Of a stretch of 64,000 bases of DNA, positions 47,301 to 55,294 are shown piece by piece. Under the pieces are notes generated by a model that made no database searches, was not told the DNA's origin, and saw only the letters and a list, made by a program, of their open reading frames with translations. Made by a program: the position numbers and the translations under genes. This stretch comes from Dechloromonas sp. A34 (GTDB taxonomy: Bacteria > Pseudomonadota > Gammaproteobacteria > Burkholderiales > Rhodocyclaceae), in contig NZ_CP102486.1 of the NCBI RefSeq assembly GCF_026261605.1, forward strand, positions 124,001-188,000, given 5' to 3'. Every line of letters begins with the position of its first letter. The stretch's first letter is position 1.

Positions 47301-49967
47301 ATGCGTACCCAACACTATCTGCATTCCCTGTTCTCGCCGCGCTCGATCGCCATCATCGGCGCTTCCGAGCGCGCGCAGTCGGTCGGCGCGGTGATCCTCG
47401 GAAACCTGCTGGCCGGCGGCTACAAGGGCCGGATTTTCCCGGTCAATCCACGCCACGCGGCGGTGCTCGGTCAGCCTTGCTGGCCATCGATCGAGGAAGT
47501 CGGGAGCCGGGTCGATCTGGCCATCATCGCGACGCCGGCCCGGAGCATCCCCGAGATCATGGCGCAATGCGGCCGGGCCGGGGTGCGCAACGCCATCATC
47601 GTCGCCACCGGCTTTTCCGAAACCGGCAACAGCGGCGCGGTGCTCGAACGCAAGGTGCGCGAGATCGCGCGCACCGGCAATGTCCGCATCCTCGGCCCGA
47701 ACTGCATCGGTATCATGCGCCCGGACCAGAAGCTGAATGCCGCCTACACCCGCATTCCGGCGCAGGCTGGCGAACTGGCGCTCGTCTCGCAGTCGGGGGC
47801 GATGTGCTCGGCGGTGCTCGACTGGGCGGCGAGCAACCAAATCGGCTTTTCCTCGCTGATCTCGCTCGGACGCAGCACCGACGTCGATTTCGGCGAAATC
47901 CTCGATTACCTGATCTACGACGACAAGACCCGCCACATCCTGATCTACGTCGAGCAGATCCGGAATGCGCGGCAGTTCATGAGCGCTTTGCGCTCGGCGG
48001 CGCGCGTCAAGCCGGTCATCCTGCTCAAGGGCGGGCGGCATCCGGTCGATGGCGAAGGTTCGCCGACCGCCGACGCGGTCTTCGACGCCGCCATCCGGCG
48101 CGCCGGCGTCGTCCGTGTCCAGAACGTCGACCAGCTGTTCCACGCCGCCAAGTCGCTCTCCAGCGGCTTCCGGCCGCGCGGCCGGCAACTGGCCATCCTC
48201 ACCAACGGCGGCGGGCCGGGCGTCATGGCCGCCGACCGTGCCGGCGACCTGGGCATCCCGCTGGCACGCCTGGCCAGCGATACCACCGAGAAACTCGATC
48301 GCCTGCTGCCGCGGGGCTGGTCGCATGGCGGCATGATCGACATCGGCGGCGATGCCACCCCGGAGCGCTACCGCGACGCGCTGCTCGCCGTTGCCGGCGA
48401 CCCCAATGTGCACAGCACGCTGGTGCTGATGGCGCCGCACGCGATGGCCGAGCCCCTGGCGGTGGCCGAGGCGATCGCCGAAGCCGCAGGCAAGACGACG
48501 CAAACCATCTGCTGTTGCTGGATGGGCGGTGGCCAGGTCGCCGCGGCCCGGCAACTGCTCGAGAACGCCCGGCTGCCGGTCTTTCCGACCCCGGATACGG
48601 CGATCGAACTGTTCCACAATATCGCCAAGTACTACCGCAACCAGAAACTACTGGTCCAGACGCCGGGCCCGGCCGGCAAGACCACGGCGCCGCGCCCCGG
48701 CAATCCTCGCTTGCTGATCGAAACTCTGCTCGCCGAGCGGCGCAGCGTGCTGTCGGTGATGGAATCGAAGGCAGTGCTCAGCGCCTTCGGCATCGCCGTG
48801 TCGCAGACGGTGGTCGCCCACACTCCGACCGAGGCGATCTTCATCGCCCAGCAACTCGGCTTCCCGGTCGCCATGAAAATCGACTCTCCGGATCTGGCAC
48901 AGAAATCCGAAGCCGGCGGCGTGCGCCTGAACATCGCGAGCACCGAATCGGTGCTCAACGCCTACCAGGACATCGTCGGCGCCGTCCGCCAGCGTCAGCC
49001 CGAGGCGCGCATCAACGGCGTCTCGATCGAGCCGCATCTGGCGCGCGCGAATGCCCGCGAAATCATGGTCGGTACCTTCCGCGACCCGCTGTTCGGCCCG
49101 GTCATCACCTTCGGCGCCGGCGGCGCCGACAACGACCTGTTCAGCGACCGGGCGCTGGCGCTGCCGCCGCTCAACGCCTTCCTCGCCCGCGACCTCATCG
49201 AGTCCACCCGGATCGGTCAGGCGCTGGGGCAGGCCGGCAACACGCCGGCGCTGGAGCGCACGCTGATCGAGAAGGTGCTGATCGCCATCTCCGAGCTGGT
49301 CTGCGAACTGCCCTGGGTCAGGGAACTCGAAATCAATCCGCTGATCGTCGATGAGAACGGTGCCATCGCCGCCGATGCCCGCATCGTCATCGACCATGCC
49401 CACAGCGCGGAGCATGGCGATTTCGGCCATCTGGCGATTTGCCCCTACCCCTCGCACCTGCTTCAGGAATGGCAGATCGATGGCACAAGCGTCTTCGTGC
49501 GCCCGGTGCGTCCGGAAGATGCGCCGCTCGAACAGGCCTTCGTGACCAGCATGTCGGAAGAGTCGCGCTTCTTCCGCTTCATGGATTCCATCCGCGAACT
49601 GCCGCCAACCTTGCTTGCCCGCTTCACGCAGATCGACTACGGCCGAGAAATGGCCCTGCTCGCCACGATCAACGACGACGGCAAGGAGCGCCTGGTGGGC
49701 AGCGCCCGCTACGCGCTGTCACCGGACGGCGAAGCGGTGGAGTTTGCCCTGGCAGTCGCCGACGACTGGCAAAAATGCGGCCTCGGCCGCCGCCTGATGG
49801 CCGCCCTGATCGACTGCGCCCGCCAAGCCGGCTATCGAACCATGGTCGGCGACGTGCTTTCGTCGAACGCCAAAATGCTGCGCCTGATGGAGAGTTTCGG
49901 CTTCTCGATCCTGCCGCATCCGGAGGACCGCAGCGCCAAGCGGATCGTCAAGACGCTGGGGGGGTGA
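47301..49967 (+). CDS. Fused ADP-forming acyl-CoA synthetase-like / GNAT acetyltransferase (Pat/PatZ type)
   Basis: The product is 888 residues. In order: CoA-binding Rossmann domain (SPRSIAIIGASERAQSVGAV), succinyl-CoA-ligase-like domains (ALVSQSGAMCSAVLDWA), an ATP-grasp domain (residues about 470-700, with QLGFPVAMKIDSPDLAQKSE), and a C-terminal GNAT domain (VRPVRPEDAPLEQAFV, CGLGRRLMAALIDCAR). This is the PatZ architecture, in which the synthetase part is usually inactive and the GNAT domain acetylates acyl-CoA synthetases and other targets. A link to control of the nearby phenylacetate-CoA ligase (a typical class of target) is attractive but is inference. It is divergent from the binding-protein gene. 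Confidence 0.9.
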   Translation: MRTQHYLHSLFSPRSIAIIGASERAQSVGAVILGNLLAGGYKGRIFPVNPRHAAVLGQPCWPSIEEVGSRVDLAIIATPARSIPEIMAQCGRAGVRNAIIVATGFSETGNSGAVLERKVREIARTGNVRILGPNCIGIMRPDQKLNAAYTRIPAQAGELALVSQSGAMCSAVLDWAASNQIGFSSLISLGRSTDVDFGEILDYLIYDDKTRHILIYVEQIRNARQFMSALRSAARVKPVILLKGGRHPVDGEGSPTADAVFDAAIRRAGVVRVQNVDQLFHAAKSLSSGFRPRGRQLAILTNGGGPGVMAADRAGDLGIPLARLASDTTEKLDRLLPRGWSHGGMIDIGGDATPERYRDALLAVAGDPNVHSTLVLMAPHAMAEPLAVAEAIAEAAGKTTQTICCCWMGGGQVAAARQLLENARLPVFPTPDTAIELFHNIAKYYRNQKLLVQTPGPAGKTTAPRPGNPRLLIETLLAERRSVLSVMESKAVLSAFGIAVSQTVVAHTPTEAIFIAQQLGFPVAMKIDSPDLAQKSEAGGVRLNIASTESVLNAYQDIVGAVRQRQPEARINGVSIEPHLARANAREIMVGTFRDPLFGPVITFGAGGADNDLFSDRALALPPLNAFLARDLIESTRIGQALGQAGNTPALERTLIEKVLIAISELVCELPWVRELEINPLIVDENGAIAADARIVIDHAHSAEHGDFGHLAICPYPSHLLQEWQIDGTSVFVRPVRPEDAPLEQAFVTSMSEESRFFRFMDSIRELPPTLLARFTQIDYGREMALLATINDDGKERLVGSARYALSPDGEAVEFALAVADDWQKCGLGRRLMAALIDCARQAGYRTMVGDVLSSNAKMLRLMESFGFSILPHPEDRSAKRIVKTLGG

Positions 49968-50299
49968 GCTGGGAGCAATCGGAAGGGTTGGGGAATCGAC
50001 TATCCGCCAACCGAAGCAGGCAACGTAAATGGCGGGTCAAGCTTTCGAACCAATCACTTTAATTGTCACATCTATAGCGGAAAATCATGCGGATTTGGCG
50101 CCAGCGTGAAAGCGAGCTATCCAGCGCTGCTTATTGAACGAACAGTCAGGTCATTGGGGCGTGGCGCAGCGTCAGTCACGGACAACATAGGCCCATTCAT
50201 CGTCGTTTGCTTCAGCGGGGTACGGTTTACGGGGTTCCACCCCCACTTCGTACCCCACCAGATTCGCATTGTTCCTAATAACTTCTAGTACTGGTGCTC
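49968..50299. other. Intergenic region without a supported gene
   Basis: The 332 bases hold no credible coding sequence; a 60-codon open frame has no family features. The composition is less GC-rich than the operons. The only visible structure is a strong inverted repeat at 50217-50256, listed separately. It may be the scar of earlier mobile-element activity beside the IS nest. Confidence 0.5.
50217..50256. repeat. Inverted repeat GGGGTACG ... CGTACCCC
   Basis: Eight-base arms at 50217-50224 and 50249-50256 enclose 24 bases that themselves contain GGGG and CCCCC tracts able to pair. No T tract follows on either strand, so it is not a standard terminator. It lies between the PatZ-like gene and the small lipoprotein, 330 bases from the IS nest. 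Confidence 0.6.
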
Positions 50300-50509
50300 T
50301 TATTCGTTGGGTTTTACACCTTTGAGGTACTGAAACTTCACCGGCCAACCTTGACCGCCTGGCTGAACTACACCTTCAGTTTCCACCGTCTGAATAATAT
50401 TGCCGTTCGCATCCTTCGTTACAGCGATTGATTTTGCGTAAGTTGTTGCTACGCAGCCAGATAGAGAAATAGCTGCGGTCAGGACCACGAAAACTGGTAG
50501 TTTTTTCAT
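50300..50509 (-). CDS. Small lipoprotein of unknown function
   Basis: The product is 69 residues: a lipoprotein signal peptide with lipobox LSGC at about residues 17-20 (MKKLPVFVVLTAAISLSGC), so it should be anchored to a membrane by the cysteine. The mature part is short and soluble (IAVTKDANGNIIQTVETEG, then a glycine-rich loop). I do not recognise the family. The IS5-type element begins 75 bases upstream of its ATG and has probably separated it from its original promoter. Confidence 0.6.
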   Translation of the reverse strand: MKKLPVFVVLTAAISLSGCVATTYAKSIAVTKDANGNIIQTVETEGVVQPGGQGWPVKFQYLKGVKPNE

Positions 50510-50580
50510 TAAATCGTCCTCGGAATGAGTTTTTGGTTTATCTGCATTGAAACTGAAATTGCAGGGGGATGGATTGTGCC

Positions 50581-50583
50581 TTA
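50581..50583. repeat. Left target-site duplication (TTA) of the IS5-type element
   Basis: TTA here matches TTA at 52878-52880, on the far side of the nested elements. Three bases is a weak signal alone, but both copies abut matching terminal repeats. Confidence 0.6.
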
Positions 50584-50591
50584 GAACCTGT

Positions 50592-51380
50592 TCACGATCT
50601 TTTGAGCAAAAGGGCGAGGAAGGCGAGGTGAATGAACTGTAGGCTGGTGTTGAGCTTGCGTTCGCAGTTTTTCCACAAACGGCGGTATTTTTCGATCCAG
50701 GCGAATGATCGCTCAACCACTCAGCGCTGAGGCATAACGGCAAAGGTGTGCAGTTCACTGCGTTTGGCGATTTGAACCTCAGCGCCGAGCAGTTCTTCAA
50801 CGGCCTGGGCAAATGGCTGACCGACATATCCACCATCGGCCAAGATGCGCTGCACGGCTCGCAAATCAGCCGCCCAACGACCGAGAGCAAGCAATGCACC
50901 CTTGCGGTCTGTGACGTCGGCCGTCGTGACGGCGATCGCGTGGGGTAAGCCTTGGGTATCGACCGCAATGTGGCGCTTGATCCCCGATACCTTCTTGCCG
51001 GCGTCGTAGCCTTTCTCGCCCGCACTATCGGTATTCTTGACGCTCTGCGCGTCGACGATCAAAAAGCTCGTCGAGAATTTGCGCCCCTGTCTTGTACGAG
51101 CCTCGCCAACCACATTTTTTAAAGCCCGCTCCAGGACGCTGAAACCGTCTGGACCAGGCTCGCTCCACTTGGCGAAGTAGGCATGCACCGTTCGCCATTT
51201 CGGATATTCACTCGGCAACATCCGCCACTGGCAACCGCTTTTCAGCAAATACAGCACGCCGCAGAACACTTCATATAAATCAACCGTCCGCGGCTTGGTC
51301 TGTTTGCGCACGCTTTCCAGCAAGGGCCTGATCTCTTCGAATGCTTCCTTGCTGATATCGCTGGGGTATCTCTTTCTCAT
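50592..51380 (-). pseudogene. IS5-family transposase with internal nonsense codon
   Basis: The ATG at 51380 opens MRKRYPSDISKEAFEEIRPL, a standard start of the IS5 group with the N-terminal DUF4096-like domain (GCQWRMLPSEYPKW). Catalytic aspartates are in FLIVDAQSVKN and LADGGYVG. At 50721-50723 an in-frame TGA replaces the tryptophan codon expected in the motif PQR-W-VVER, and the frame then continues VVERSFAWIEKYRRL to a TGA at 50592-50594. The stop lies just before the third catalytic residue (the glutamate of VVER), so the truncated product of 219 residues should be inactive. Confidence 0.85.
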
Positions 51381-51416
51381 GCCCCAGTTTACGACATGCA
51401 AATGATTGTGAACATA

Positions 51417-51428
51417 GATGGTCGCCCC
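51417..51428. repeat. Left subterminal inverted repeat of the IS1111-type element
   Basis: GATGGTCGCCCC; perfect reverse complement of 52855-52866. Confidence 0.85.
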
Positions 51429-51756
51429 GGTTTGCCAAGCCCTCAATCAGTGACGTTCAACAGGTGGAGATTGCAGCCATAGATCCGGACTTTGATCGAG
51501 GCCAAGGCCTCTGTCCCTGATGGAATATGCAGATCGGTCGCTCAACAGCCCCCAGTACCCGAAGTACGAAGTTCACAGCAGCATTCACCGATCCCGGTCT
51601 AACCTATTTCGCCATCACGTCATGATTGCCTGTGCAATCGGTGGTTCTCCTTGATGTTTGCTGCCGTTGTATTGTTACCTTGCAGGGTTATCCATGGGGC
51701 CGATGGCCGAAGGTCCTTTTAGACCGTAGGGCAGCGGCACTGTGGATAACCCATAT
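51429..51756 (-). ncRNA. Candidate bridge/seek RNA region of the IS1111-type element
   Basis: This non-coding stretch lies downstream of the transposase and inside the element, the position where IS1111-group elements are known to encode the guide RNA that pairs with donor and target DNA. It contains a perfect ten-base inverted repeat (GGGTTATCCA 51685-51694, TGGATAACCC 51743-51752) just after the transposase stop, which could form the base of an RNA stem. Several shorter complementary stretches follow. The transcript limits and the target-binding loop are not determined; the call rests on position and family knowledge. Confidence 0.55.
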
Positions 51757-52785
51757 TCATGCCGCCGATCCGTAGCAGGGTTCGTAGTCTCGCTCGTGAG
51801 CCAGGAGTGCCCAAACAATTCGAGCGTTCTTGTTGGCCTGTGCCACTGCGGCCACGTTCTTGTGACGTCGTCCCATAACCTCCGCGAGCCAACTGCCGGC
51901 ATAGGCAGCTTTGTGCTCGGCGATACGAACCACGGCTCGTGCTCCGTGGATTAGCAGGGTTCGCAGATAAGTGTCGCCTCGTTTGCTGATACCCAGCAGC
52001 GTTTGCTTGCCGCCGCTGGAGTTCTGGCGTGGTACCAGCCCTAACCAAGCTGCCAATTGGCGCCCATTCTCAAAGTTCCGCGCATTCCCGATCGATGCTA
52101 CCAAGGCGCTTGCCGTGATCGGGCCAATGCCGGGAATCTGCGCTAACTTTCTACTCGCCACGCTCTCCCGGTGCCACGCTTGGATTTGTACTTCCAAGTC
52201 TTGGACCTGCCGATCCAACTCTTTGAGGTGGTCACCAAGGCGTGCAATCAGGTGGCGAAAAATGCCAGGCAAGCCGTTCTCAGCATCCTCCAGAATCTCG
52301 GGCAGTCGCTTACCGATGTACCCAATGCCTTGCGGGATGATGATGCCGTATTCAGCCAGCAGGCCACGAATCTGGTTGGCCTGAGCCGTTCTCGCCTTGA
52401 CGAAGCCTTGGCGGGCTCGATGCAGTGCCAGAACTGCTTGCTGTTCGCCTGTCTTGATTGGCACAAAGCGCATGTTTGGTCGACTTACCGCCTCACAAAT
52501 CGCCTCGGCATCGGCCACATCGTTCTTATTACTCTTCACATACGGCTTTACAAACTGCGGTGCCATCAGTTTCACCGTATGGCCCATCGCCTGCAGTTTG
52601 TTCGCCCAAAAATGAGCGCCACCACAGGCTTCCAGGCCGATCAGGCAGCACTGAAAATTGGCGAAAAACGGCAATACTTGATCGCGCTTCAGTTGCTTCT
52701 TGAGCACCGCCTTTCCTCGCTCATCAACACCATGAACCTGAAAGAGCTGTTTTGCCAGATCGATGCCAACTGTCGTAATCTTCAT
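51757..52785 (-). CDS. IS110-family transposase (IS1111 group)
   Basis: The product is 342 residues from the ATG at 52785 (MKITTVGIDLAKQLFQVHGV). The N-terminal RuvC-like DEDD domain has GIDLAKQLFQVHG, LEACGGAHFW and KNDVADAEAICEA. The C-terminal Tnp_20 domain has IPGIGPITASALVASIG, and RQNSSGGKQTLLGISKRGD carries the catalytic serine. The length and motifs are intact, so the enzyme looks functional. It acts with an element-encoded RNA to join DNA ends. The ribosome-binding site GGAGCGAC lies in the short 5' non-coding end. Confidence 0.95.
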   Translation of the reverse strand: MKITTVGIDLAKQLFQVHGVDERGKAVLKKQLKRDQVLPFFANFQCCLIGLEACGGAHFWANKLQAMGHTVKLMAPQFVKPYVKSNKNDVADAEAICEAVSRPNMRFVPIKTGEQQAVLALHRARQGFVKARTAQANQIRGLLAEYGIIIPQGIGYIGKRLPEILEDAENGLPGIFRHLIARLGDHLKELDRQVQDLEVQIQAWHRESVASRKLAQIPGIGPITASALVASIGNARNFENGRQLAAWLGLVPRQNSSGGKQTLLGISKRGDTYLRTLLIHGARAVVRIAEHKAAYAGSWLAEVMGRRHKNVAAVAQANKNARIVWALLAHERDYEPCYGSAA

Positions 52786-52854
52786 TTCGGTCGCTCCTCT
52801 CACTCAGTGGGATATTGCTATCGCCACTTTGGCACTTTGATGCCGTTTCTGGGA

Positions 52855-52866
52855 GGGGCGACCATC
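52855..52866. repeat. Right subterminal inverted repeat of the IS1111-type element
   Basis: GGGGCGACCATC; perfect reverse complement of 51417-51428, six bases from the proposed right end. Confidence 0.85.
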
Positions 52867-52877
52867 CCATTAGCCTC

Positions 52878-52880
52878 TTA
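52878..52880. repeat. Right target-site duplication (TTA) of the IS5-type element
   Basis: TTA directly follows GCCTC, the last five bases of the reconstructed IS5 right end, and matches 50581-50583. Confidence 0.6.
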
Positions 52881-53147
52881 GACCCATATGCATGCCAAAT
52901 AACATTCCAAAGACTTCTGAGCACACTGAAAGTCCGGTTCAAATTGAGGGTTCTTGAATCATAGAAGGGCGGCTTCTGGCACAACTGAGGCCGTCCAGGC
53001 GACCCCATTTTCCATTCCGCCGTATCGCTGTATCGCATCCAAACATTACTGTTGAATATGGGCCTCGAATTTTCAAGATCCATGCGGTACTGTAATCATC
53101 GTCGGCGATCTCTCGCTCAAGGTCCTCTCATCTAAAGGAACCGTGCC

Positions 53148-53978
53148 ATGGACACTTCATTGCAGTCGTTCGATCAGATCAGGGCTTCCGCCCTCGATAT
53201 GGCCGTTCGTTTCGGCCCCAAAGTGATCGTCGCCATCCTCATCATGTGTGCCGGGTACGTAGTCGGGCGCTGGGTGGGGCGTGGCCTGGCGCGTCTCCTG
53301 ATGCGCCTGAAGCTCGAGGCGCCGGTGCGTTCGCTGCTCGTCCGCATTGCCCAGATTTGCGTTCTGGCCATTTTCGCCATCATGGCGCTGCAGAATCTGG
53401 GGATCGAGCTATTGCCGCTGATAGCCGGGCTGGGCGTAGCCGGGGCTGGTGTTGCTCTGGCCATGCAGGGGATCCTCGGCAACATCGTGGCTGGTCTGAG
53501 CATCATTTTTACCCGGCCCTTTCATGTCGGCGACTACATCTCCATCGCCAAGGAGGAGGGGGAAGTCCTCGATATCAGCCTGTTCACCACCACGCTGGGC
53601 CATACTGATCTTTCACGGGTGGTGATTCCCAACCGCAAGATCGTTGGCGAGATTCTTCACAATTATGGACAGATCCGGCGCCCCAATATTTCGGTCGGCA
53701 TTTCCTACCGCACCGATGTCAATGCCGCCCTCGAGCTGATCAACGGGATTCTGGGCACCAACCCCCGGGTTCTGAAGGATCCGGCGCCCATCGTCGGGGT
53801 GACCCGACTTTCCGAATCCGGCCTCACCATCAGCGTTTGCCCCTGGGTCAAGGTGCCGGATTACGACGGGGCGATCAGCGAGGTGAACAAGGCGATCCTC
53901 GAGACCTTCTTGGCGAGAAACATTGCCCTGGCCCTGCCGCAATACGAGGTCAGGATGCTGGGCGGCACCGCAGAATGA
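53148..53978 (+). CDS. mscS: Small-conductance mechanosensitive channel, MscS family
   Basis: The product is 276 residues, close to E. coli MscS (286). Three membrane helices precede the pore-lining segment with the Gly/Ala pattern AGLGVAGAGVALAMQGILGN, then IVAGLSIIFTRPFHVGDYI and a C-terminal beta/alpha cytoplasmic vestibule. It opens under membrane tension to release solutes in hypo-osmotic shock. An AAAGGAAC ribosome-binding site precedes the ATG. The stop overlaps the start of a small gene (ATGA), which in turn overlaps a PAS gene. The 267 bases between the IS nest and this gene hold no recognised feature. Confidence 0.93.
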   Translation: MDTSLQSFDQIRASALDMAVRFGPKVIVAILIMCAGYVVGRWVGRGLARLLMRLKLEAPVRSLLVRIAQICVLAIFAIMALQNLGIELLPLIAGLGVAGAGVALAMQGILGNIVAGLSIIFTRPFHVGDYISIAKEEGEVLDISLFTTTLGHTDLSRVVIPNRKIVGEILHNYGQIRRPNISVGISYRTDVNAALELINGILGTNPRVLKDPAPIVGVTRLSESGLTISVCPWVKVPDYDGAISEVNKAILETFLARNIALALPQYEVRMLGGTAE

Positions 53979-54190
53979 CCGAACCGCAAGCGAACGCGAT
54001 TTACCTGATCGAGTTGTGCAGCGGCGAGTGCCGGCGCTGGCGCTGCCTGGCGCAGCGGCCGGGCGACGCGACCCGCTGGTGGCGTGATCTGGAAAGCGGG
54101 CGCGACTTCAATGAAGCCAGCCTGATGTATGCCTGGCGCATCCTGTCCAAAGAGGACGAGCCCTTGCCTGACGAATCGAGGTTCCCATGA
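53975..54190 (+). CDS. Small hypothetical protein
   Basis: The product is 71 residues from the ATG overlapping the mscS stop. It is rich in tryptophan and arginine (CRRWRCLAQRPGDATRWWRD) with two or three cysteines in the first half, and the C terminus is acidic. It has no signal peptide. I do not recognise it. The overlap with mscS upstream and with the PAS gene downstream (ATGA each) means it is translated as part of a three-gene unit. Confidence 0.65.
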   Translation: MTEPQANAIYLIELCSGECRRWRCLAQRPGDATRWWRDLESGRDFNEASLMYAWRILSKEDEPLPDESRFP

Positions 54191-54621
54191 ACGACAGCAC
54201 GCAACCCGATATCGATCGCCTGATCACCGAACAGATGGCCGAGGCCTTGATCTATGCCGACACCGAAGGTGTCATCCGCCAGTGGAACGCCGCCGCCGAG
54301 GCGCTCTTCGGTTACCCGCGCCAGCAGGCGATCGGCCAGAGCCTCGACCTGATCATTCCGGAACGCTTGCGGGCGGCCCATTGGGCGGGTTTTCACCGGG
54401 CCATGGTGCAGGGCACGACCCGGCTTCACGGTCGGGCAACGGTGACCCGGGCGCTGACCAAGGACGGGAAGTCGATTTACGTCGAGATGAGCTTTGCCGT
54501 GGTGAGCGATGGCAATGCCAAGGCCATCGGTTCCGTGGCGGTGGCCCGGGATGCGACGCAACGCCATCTGGATGAGAGTGCCTTGCGCGCCCGACTGGCA
54601 GCACTGGCGGGTGACGCCTAG
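54187..54621 (+). CDS. Single PAS-domain protein
   Basis: The product is 144 residues, almost entirely one PAS domain: IYADTEGVIRQWNAAAEALFGYPRQQ (shown in part) with the typical W.N.A...G pattern, IGQSLDLIIPERLRAAHW, and GSVAVARDATQRH at the end. No output domain is attached, so it must act by protein contact or as a free sensor. The segment RAAHWAGFHRAMVQG resembles redox/heme PAS sensors, but no ligand can be assigned. It ends the mscS unit. Confidence 0.85.
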   Translation: MNDSTQPDIDRLITEQMAEALIYADTEGVIRQWNAAAEALFGYPRQQAIGQSLDLIIPERLRAAHWAGFHRAMVQGTTRLHGRATVTRALTKDGKSIYVEMSFAVVSDGNAKAIGSVAVARDATQRHLDESALRARLAALAGDA

Positions 54622-54644
54622 TTTTGCTGCGGCTCAATATGCAG

Positions 54645-55178
54645 TCAGGGCCGGCGAGGCGGGGCGACCAGTTGTTCCAGTGTTTGCAGCCGGAACAGGC
54701 CGCGATGGGCGGCCCGCAAGCTGCCGTCGCCGTCAATAATCAGGACATGCGGCAGGGTTGCCTCGGGAAACGGGCCGAGGTTGGTGACGCCGACGATGCT
54801 CAGTGGTAGGTCGAGTTTCCGCTCGCTGGCGAATTGCCGGAGTTGCGCCGCGTCGCCCTCGGTTGCTGCCGCGATGACGTTGATCTCGCCCGGCGGATGC
54901 CGGGCCGTGAAGCGCTGCAGTTCGCCAAGGCTCTTGCGCGAGGCCAGCGACTCGGGCGACCAGATGACGACGAGGGTGACGACGCCCCGACTGTCGCTTA
55001 GCGCCTGGCGGCTGCCGTCGAGCCGTTGTACTTCGAGTACCGGCAGGGCGTCGGCGTCCTCGCCGGCGGCAAGGAGCGGCAGCCCCGCCAGGATCAGCAG
55101 CAGGCTGGCGACGAGCCGGTTGCGCCAGGGGCTGGCCGCCTGGCGGGAGGGGGAATTGGGCTGGCTGGGCAGGTTCAT
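54645..55178 (-). CDS. Thioredoxin-fold (TlpA-like) protein lacking the CxxC motif
   Basis: The product is 177 residues from the ATG at 55178: a membrane segment (LVASLLLILAGLPLLAA) followed by a TlpA/ResA-like domain (LEVQRLDGSRQAL, VTLVVIWSPESLASRKSLGE, TLPHVLIIDGDGSLRAAHRG with the cis-proline). At the active-site position the usual WCxxC is replaced by WSPES, so it cannot do disulfide exchange and may be a chaperone-like or structural relative. It is convergent with the PAS gene. Confidence 0.78.
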   Translation of the reverse strand: MNLPSQPNSPSRQAASPWRNRLVASLLLILAGLPLLAAGEDADALPVLEVQRLDGSRQALSDSRGVVTLVVIWSPESLASRKSLGELQRFTARHPPGEINVIAAATEGDAAQLRQFASERKLDLPLSIVGVTNLGPFPEATLPHVLIIDGDGSLRAAHRGLFRLQTLEQLVAPPRRP

Positions 55179-55294
55179 GCGTTCATCCGGTGAGTTTTCA
55201 TTAGGGGGCAAAGCGAGGCGGCCGCCGTCCTGGATGAGACTTTGCCAAGCCATAAAGGTTTGCGCTTTCCGCAGCGGCGGGCAGCGCAAACGCC

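Larger units (their letters stand above)
51415..52872 (-). mobile_element. IS110-family (IS1111 group) insertion sequence
   Basis: The element is about 1458 bp. Its borders come from the matching 12-base subterminal inverted repeats GATGGTCGCCCC (51417-51428) and GGGGCGACCATC (52855-52866), two and six bases from the ends, an asymmetry typical of the IS1111 group, and from rejoining of the IS5 end it interrupts. The transposase gene occupies 51757-52785 on the minus strand, leaving about 340 non-coding bases downstream of it and about 90 upstream. No target duplication is expected or seen. The exact ends could shift by a base. Confidence 0.85.
50584..52877 (-). mobile_element. IS5-family insertion sequence, interrupted by an IS1111-type element
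   Basis: The left end begins GAACCTGTTCACGATCTTTTG (21 bases, shown as key sequence around TGTTCAC). The right end reads CAAATGATTGTGAACA at 51399-51414 and continues GCCTC at 52873-52877 once the inserted element is removed; the rejoined end matches the left end (GA..CTGTTCAC). Without the insert the element is 836 bp, a normal IS5-group size, flanked by TTA on both sides. It carries one transposase gene on the minus strand, inactivated by a nonsense codon. Confidence 0.8.

Noticed and set aside
50106..50288. 60-codon open frame on the plus strand
   Set aside because: No ribosome-binding site, spans the inverted repeat, and no family features.
52881..53147. Stretch between the IS nest and mscS considered as another IS fragment or gene
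   Set aside because: An open frame on the minus strand runs into the IS and shows no motif; no inverted repeat or transposase fragment is recognisable.
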